Assembly: GCA_014729595.1 (NCBI GenBank) | Contig: WJJU01000082.1 | Coordinates: 1-10,065, forward strand | Reading direction: 5' to 3' | Origin: Chitinivibrionales bacterium | GTDB lineage: Bacteria; Fibrobacterota; Chitinivibrionia; Chitinivibrionales; WJMI01 | DNA length: 10,065 bases | Part shown: piece by piece, positions 7,077-10,065 of the stretch | Layout of the letters: every line of letters starts with the position of its first letter | Numbering within the stretch: position 1 is the first letter of the stretch | Translations under genes and position numbers: made by a program | The notes under the pieces: model-generated | The model's database searches: none | What the model was told of the DNA's origin: nothing | Seen by the model: only the letters and a program-made list of their open reading frames with translations

Positions 7077-7194
7077 TTTCACCCTCTGGGAAAGCCTCTC
7101 GGTATCCAATCATATCGTTGGCGGGACCCGATAAGCCCTCTCCGCCCCGCCTTACGCTTGAATACCGAGAAACTTTTACAACGATAGGGTGAAA
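7077..7194 (+). ncRNA. Candidate structured RNA with nested long-range stems
   Basis: TTTCACCCT (7077-7085) is complementary to AGGGTGAAA (7186-7194). Inside it GAAAG (7090-7094) can pair with CTTTT (7173-7177), and TCTCGGTAT (7097-7105) is complementary to ATACCGAGA (7162-7170). The enclosed part can form short hairpins, for example CCAAT (7106-7110) with GTTGG (7117-7121). Two perfect 9-bp helices in register with each other within 118 nt are unlikely by chance. I do not recognise a known RNA family in it, and no expression evidence exists here. Confidence 0.35.
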
Positions 7195-7222
7195 GCGTGG
7201 AAATGGCGATGCAAAGGCGTCG

Positions 7223-7372
7223 GTGCCGAGTGGCATTGGGGAAGGTTATCCGCGGCAAGAGGTCGTCTATGTCGGCTTTGCGAAAAAGCCGGCCGCTAAG
7301 CTCTCGACCGGCCGCATGGTTGTGAATCCGAAAGAAATACTATCGGCATTGAGACAACGTTACCCGGGGTAA
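7223..7372 (+). CDS. Possible small ORF or decayed gene remnant, 49 aa
   Basis: From a GTG at 7223 the frame reads VPSGIGEGYPRQEVVYVGF and ends with a PKEILSALRQRYPG stretch and TAA at 7370-7372. Its composition looks protein-like, more than most chance frames of this size. The same frame is open upstream back to 6971 with a single TGA at 7190-7192. Its 3' end overlaps the end of the PHP gene by 13 nt. No ribosome site is convincing (AAGG at 7214-7217 is only 5 nt away). I do not recognise a family. It may be the tail of a gene inactivated by a nonsense change, or a chance frame. Confidence 0.25.
   Translation: MPSGIGEGYPRQEVVYVGFAKKPAAKLSTGRMVVNPKEILSALRQRYPG
7283..7314 (-). terminator. Possible Rho-independent terminator of the PHP gene
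   Basis: On the minus strand CGGCCG (7314-7309) and CGGCCG (7295-7290) can form a 6-bp all-GC stem with a 13-nt loop, followed after GC by five T (7287-7283). It lies about 45 nt after the PHP stop codon. A second hairpin, CGGCTTT (7273-7279) with AAAGCCG (7285-7291), overlaps the same T-run and competes with it. Confidence 0.4.
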
Positions 7373-8460
7373 ATCCAAATCGGCGCCCCGATCGTTATCT
7401 GCCGCGAATACTCCGTGTCATCGTTATTGGTATCGTCCTGGTACACCTTTACATAGAAGCAGTCATTTTCCTCTACTTCAATTGAGAAGACGGTCGATAC
7501 GTCGGTCTGTCCGGAGGGGGGAACATGCGTGTCGAGAATAGTACCCGCCCTATTGAGTAGTTCGATTTTCGTAATCGGTTCATCATCGTCGACTACTACG
7601 TTGAACGTATACATACCGGGGGCGCCGACGATGTTCGAACCCATTCGGAAGTTACCGGATTTGAACGAAAGCCTCGTATTCGGATCGTCCGACGAGTAAA
7701 GGCGGCGCTCACGCATAGCCTCGATGAGGTCGTCGCGGGTGAGTGCGGAGGCAATGATGACCGTCCTGTGAGAATTGGTGCTCAGCGTGTGGTTGTCCTG
7801 GTTGTTTGTTGGTGCGAGGCGCCAGCCTTTTTCGAGTGCCGCTCCGAAAAACGGTGTGTATAATCCGTTGTTGTTGCCGCGGCTACCGTTTCCGGTTTCG
7901 ATCGCGAAAAAGTTGTCGTAGGCATTGTCGAGGTATGCGAAATTTTGGAAACTCGCCGACTCTCTACCGGGATGGTTGAACTGGGCAAGCCCGTCATTCT
8001 TGTCTATCCAAGCATAAAAATCATCCGGATCGTAAGTAAGCACAACACTCGTGAATGAAGCTGTGTTCAAAACATTAATATGCCCGTATCGGGGATGGGT
8101 CCACTCAAACCCGCGAAGCGCGACGAATTGACCGTCCACATTTTTCGCATCGGCGCTCCTCCCGATCGAGCGCCACTGTGACGATGTAAGAAGCTCACCG
8201 TGGTCGGTGATCGCGTAAAAATCGTACCCGGCCATGTAGCGCGCCCAATCAAATGCCTCGTCGGGAGTACCGATACCATCGGAGTATCCGGTATGACTGT
8301 GGAGATTGCCGAAATAGTAGTTCAATTGGACTTCGGGATCCGGTGGAATCGTCTGCGGTGGCGGTGGAGCGGGACTGTATGGATCGGAATCGAGAACTCG
8401 ATTACACGATGTTAAAGTCAGTGCCCCCACTAACACCGCCACCATGACCGCTCTGTTCAT
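7360..8460 (-). CDS. PHP-domain metallohydrolase (CehA/McbA-like), predicted lipoprotein
   Basis: 366 residues. The N-terminus MNRAVMVAVLVGALTLTSC is a lipoprotein signal with an LTSC lipobox (C19), followed by a Pro-rich linker (27-42). The PHP metal-binding set is complete: HSH (H54, H56), TDH (D86, H87), GFEW (E119), GHIN (H127), FNHPG (H163), IETGNG (E188) and DNH (D222, H224). This is the pattern of CehA/McbA-like members of the polymerase-and-histidinol-phosphatase superfamily, which hydrolyse phospho- or other ester bonds with metal ions. A C-terminal beta domain (about 270-366) ends in the APIWI string common in this group. The start at 8460 is chosen because GAGGAGG lies 6 nt upstream and the signal peptide begins there; the frame could extend to 8544 but without either feature. 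The substrate is unknown. The protein probably sits on the inner or outer membrane facing the periplasm or exterior. Confidence 0.88.
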   Translation of the reverse strand: MNRAVMVAVLVGALTLTSCNRVLDSDPYSPAPPPPQTIPPDPEVQLNYYFGNLHSHTGYSDGIGTPDEAFDWARYMAGYDFYAITDHGELLTSSQWRSIGRSADAKNVDGQFVALRGFEWTHPRYGHINVLNTASFTSVVLTYDPDDFYAWIDKNDGLAQFNHPGRESASFQNFAYLDNAYDNFFAIETGNGSRGNNNGLYTPFFGAALEKGWRLAPTNNQDNHTLSTNSHRTVIIASALTRDDLIEAMRERRLYSSDDPNTRLSFKSGNFRMGSNIVGAPGMYTFNVVVDDDEPITKIELLNRAGTILDTHVPPSGQTDVSTVFSIEVEENDCFYVKVYQDDTNNDDTEYSRQITIGAPIWIYPG

Positions 8461-8473
8461 TGGAATCCTCCTC
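8461..8473 (-). promoter_or_regulatory. Strong ribosome binding site of the PHP gene
   Basis: Minus-strand GAGGAGG (8473-8467) is followed by a 6-nt spacer and the ATG at 8460. It fixes the start 84 nt inside the longest open frame. Confidence 0.85.
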
Positions 8474-8527
8474 GTTTTGGAATGATGTGGGTGATGTCGG
8501 AATAGTGATTGACGATGGACTAAGCAG

Positions 8528-8544
8528 TGCAAAAAGCATGTCAA
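8528..8544 (-). promoter_or_regulatory. Possible promoter of the PHP gene, sigma-54-like
   Basis: The minus strand reads TTGACATGCTTTTTGCA. Against the sigma-54 consensus TTGGCACG-N4-TTGCA only two bases differ, with correct spacing, but one of them is the second G of the usually invariant GG. It also contains a perfect sigma-70 -35 box TTGACA, for which no good -10 box follows. It lies about 70 nt before the start codon. Confidence 0.25.
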
Positions 8545-8668
8545 ATCAATCGTTTAGCGGTATCGTTGGGAAGCGCGACGGCTATTGTGCGCACATGGGC
8601 AACCGGCCGTTTTGAAATAAGGCTTTGAGGCAATGGGTGTATACGTACCGACAAGCCGCGGACCGCAT

Positions 8669-8705
8669 AAAAAAAAGCAATGATACCGGTAGTCGGTATC
8701 ATTGC
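8669..8705 (-). terminator. Rho-independent terminator of the PA14/PKD gene
   Basis: On the minus strand a perfect 12-bp stem, GCAATGATACCG (8705-8694) with CGGTATCATTGC (8688-8677), encloses a 5-nt loop and is followed directly by eight T (8676-8669). It starts 36 nt after the stop codon of the upstream minus-strand gene. It should insulate that gene from the PHP gene, which needs its own promoter. Confidence 0.93.
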
Positions 8706-8740
8706 CCGGGGATACAAATTCGTTACGCGAAGGTACAGCG

Positions 8741-10065
8741 CTACCTTTTTATGCGTACATGCTTCACTCCGTGTTTGTCGTCAACAAGTATCATGACGCC
8801 GTGAGACGTTGTGCCTAAGTGGGGCTCGATCGAACGCGCACCCTTCACGGTCAAGGTCCTGATCTCACGCCCTAGTACATCATACACCCGCACGGTTCGT
8901 TGACGAGAATTCTCCATGAGTGGGAGTGAACTCCTCGGATTGATACCCTTGACCGAGGGCTCTTCAAGGAAAAGTACCTCGTTGGGGATGCTGATTTTTC
9001 CGTTTGTTCCGGGCCCCTCGTACGAAACATCGAGAGCCGTAGTGCCGCCGTTCTGGAAATAGTCAAGAGCAATCGGGTGGTACCCTTCGGTTAGAGCAAT
9101 AACGCCCGATTCCTCCGTGGCCGTATGTTGCCCGTCGTTGTCGACAACCAGCGTATTGTCTATGTACAGTTTGGTGCCGTCGTTGGACGATGTGTAGAAG
9201 GTGTAATTTCCATCCTGAACAATGAAGACATAGGCGGTGAATGCAACGCCGAACCCGGAAGACGACCACGAGTCGATCGAGAAATTGCTCATCGTACCGC
9301 TCGATGAAGACGTTAGGGCATCGAAATCGGGCAGGTTCATCCAGACGCCCTCAAAATACTCGTAGGCGACGCCATTCGCGGTGGCGCCGGGTTCCCGCGC
9401 GTGAATACTCATGGTTTTAGTGCTTGTCTCGCCGCCGTCGGATACCGTAAGTGTAACGGTATAGGTACCGGCTTGGGTGAAAACGTGAGACACCCTTTCG
9501 CCGTTACCGGTGGAGCCGTCGCCAAAGTCCCACGCATAGGTAAGGCCATCGCCGAAAGATTGTGATGCATCGAACTGAACGGTCAGCGGAATTTCGCCTT
9601 GGCCCGGATCGGTGGTAAAAATCGCGGTCACCACTGGAGTGTTGCCGTTACATGAGTGATTTCCGCCGAAAATGTTTTTGACGTCATCCATCGTAGCCGC
9701 TTCATTACCCCGCCCGGTTATTATATAGTAAAGTATGCCGGCGTCGGAGCCGTCCCATTTGTCGGTAAAGGGATCGTTGTTGTACAGCCACTCATACTTA
9801 CCGCCTTTTTGTTTCAGCCACAGCCACGCATCTTTGCCGTCGCTCCACACCGGCACGTTCTGGTCGGATATGTGAATCGATTGACATAGCGTCGTTAAGT
9901 CGTCCCAGGTATGGCTGTTGTCATGGGCATGGTTATCGTTCCAGGGGTGGTGCGAAATGACGGTGATGTTGTCGCGATACCGTTGATCGAGTTGACTCAC
10001 CATTTGATAAGGAACTTCCATCGGCCCTCCAACGGCGTAATAGAGCCGCTCGTTTGCATTATATG
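8741..10065 (-). CDS. Secreted multidomain protein, C-terminal part: PKD, PA14 and T9SS-like tail (partial)
   Basis: The frame stays open to the right edge (14 codons and a partial one beyond the first ATG at 10021), so this is the C-terminal 440 residues of a longer protein. Numbering from the ATG: residues 1-125 are the end of an unrecognised domain rich in His, Trp and Asp (SHHPWNDNHAHDNSHTW at 23-39), which could close a catalytic domain. A PKD domain follows at 129-208, with the WDFGDG motif at 164-169 and the GTYTVTLTV strand. A PA14 domain spans about 215-352, with SSNDGTKLYIDN at 278-289 and GYHPIALDYF. The end (376-426) begins TVRVYDVLGREIRTL and closes with a basic VRIKR, like the type A sorting tail of type IX secretion cargo. 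PA14 and PKD domains are common in carbohydrate-active and adhesive secreted proteins. A glycan-related role is likely but the activity cannot be named from this part. Confidence 0.85.
   Translation of the reverse strand, partial: YNANERLYYAVGGPMEVPYQMVSQLDQRYRDNITVISHHPWNDNHAHDNSHTWDDLTTLCQSIHISDQNVPVWSDGKDAWLWLKQKGGKYEWLYNNDPFTDKWDGSDAGILYYIITGRGNEAATMDDVKNIFGGNHSCNGNTPVVTAIFTTDPGQGEIPLTVQFDASQSFGDGLTYAWDFGDGSTGNGERVSHVFTQAGTYTVTLTVSDGGETSTKTMSIHAREPGATANGVAYEYFEGVWMNLPDFDALTSSSSGTMSNFSIDSWSSSGFGVAFTAYVFIVQDGNYTFYTSSNDGTKLYIDNTLVVDNDGQHTATEESGVIALTEGYHPIALDYFQNGGTTALDVSYEGPGTNGKISIPNEVLFLEEPSVKGINPRSSLPLMENSRQRTVRVYDVLGREIRTLTVKGARSIEPHLGTTSHGVMILVDDKHGVKHVRIKR

Larger units (their letters stand above)
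6941..7359. other. Long intergenic stretch with structured repeats
   Basis: The stretch between the convergent pilus operon and the PHP gene holds no confident gene. It contains AAATCCGG boxes at 6958-6965 and 7044-7051, the inverse CCGGATTT at 7025-7032 and a near copy ACGGATTT at 7071-7078. It also holds a promoter-like TTGACA, a strong hairpin, a second set of nested stems, a small candidate ORF and a possible minus-strand terminator, each listed separately. The TTG-initiated frame 6986-7192 does not look like protein coding on its own. Confidence 0.7.

Noticed and set aside
6986..7192. 68-codon TTG-initiated frame as an independent gene
   Set aside because: No ribosome site, unconvincing composition and overlap with strong inverted repeats. 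It is kept only as part of the interrupted-frame observation.
7186..7260. Resemblance to a cyclic-di-GMP (GEMM) riboswitch, from GATGCAAAGG and GGTTATCCG strings
   Set aside because: The GCAAAGCC core and the GNRA tetraloop/receptor arrangement are not present in the right order, and the stretch may be coding.
7273..7291. Hairpin CGGCTTT / AAAGCCG as a plus-strand terminator
   Set aside because: No T-run follows on the plus strand. It is mentioned only as a competitor of the minus-strand terminator.
7360..7372. Near-palindrome TTACCCGGGGTAA at the convergent gene ends
   Set aside because: It simply makes both overlapping frames end in Tyr-Pro-Gly-stop; too short and too lacking in a T-run for a terminator.
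8461..8544. Longer N-terminus for the PHP lipoprotein, starting at 8544
   Set aside because: The extra 28 residues are His/Arg-rich, have no ribosome site, and would place the signal peptide internally.
1..10065. CRISPR array, tRNA, rRNA, insertion sequence or transposase
   Set aside because: I looked for regular direct repeats, cloverleaf-like segments and transposase-type frames on both strands and saw none.

Overview
The window reads as a chromosomal segment of a Gram-negative (diderm) bacterium of moderately high GC. A secretin gene, inner-membrane type II secretion/type IV pilus (T2SS/T4P) subunits, a probable lipoprotein and a C-terminal tail resembling a type IX secretion sorting signal all point to two membranes. 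That combination suggests the Fibrobacteres-Chlorobi-Bacteroidetes group, perhaps Fibrobacterota or Chitinivibrionia. This placement is inference only; there is no rRNA or marker gene here.

Region 1 (1-6940, + strand) is one tightly packed operon, entered in mid-gene on the left. In order it encodes the C-terminal part of a secretin, a protein of five fibronectin type III repeats, a GspL-like protein that looks like PilM fused to PilN, a PilO/GspM-like protein, a PilP/GspC-like protein, a large GspK-like tip pseudopilin carrying a bactofilin-like beta-repeat region, a GspI/PilV-like pseudopilin and a GspJ/PilW-like pseudopilin. Five junctions are ATGA stop-start overlaps (716, 2275, 3678, 4205, 6488), so the genes are probably translationally coupled. 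Together they would supply the outer-membrane pore, the inner-membrane alignment platform and the pseudopilus tip. The ATPase, the polytopic platform protein, the major pseudopilin and the prepilin peptidase are not in the window. The order D, Fn3, L, M, C, K, I, J matches neither classical gsp nor classical pilMNOPQ.

Region 2 (6941-7359) has no confident gene. It holds a 14-bp near-perfect hairpin, repeated AAATCCGG boxes in both orientations, a second nested-stem region and a possible 49-codon ORF. It may be a structured RNA or regulatory element, or a decayed gene.

Region 3 (7360-10065, - strand) has two cell-surface or secreted proteins in separate transcription units. The first is a probable lipoprotein with a complete PHP-type metal-binding motif set (CehA/McbA-like). 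The second is the C-terminal part of a large secreted protein with PKD, PA14 and T9SS-like tail domains. A strong Rho-independent terminator (8669-8705) ends the second unit.

The most unusual points are the tip pseudopilin with a bactofilin-like body and a nine-G tract in its coding sequence, the Fn3 protein embedded between the secretin and the alignment-complex genes, and the structured stretch 6958-7194.
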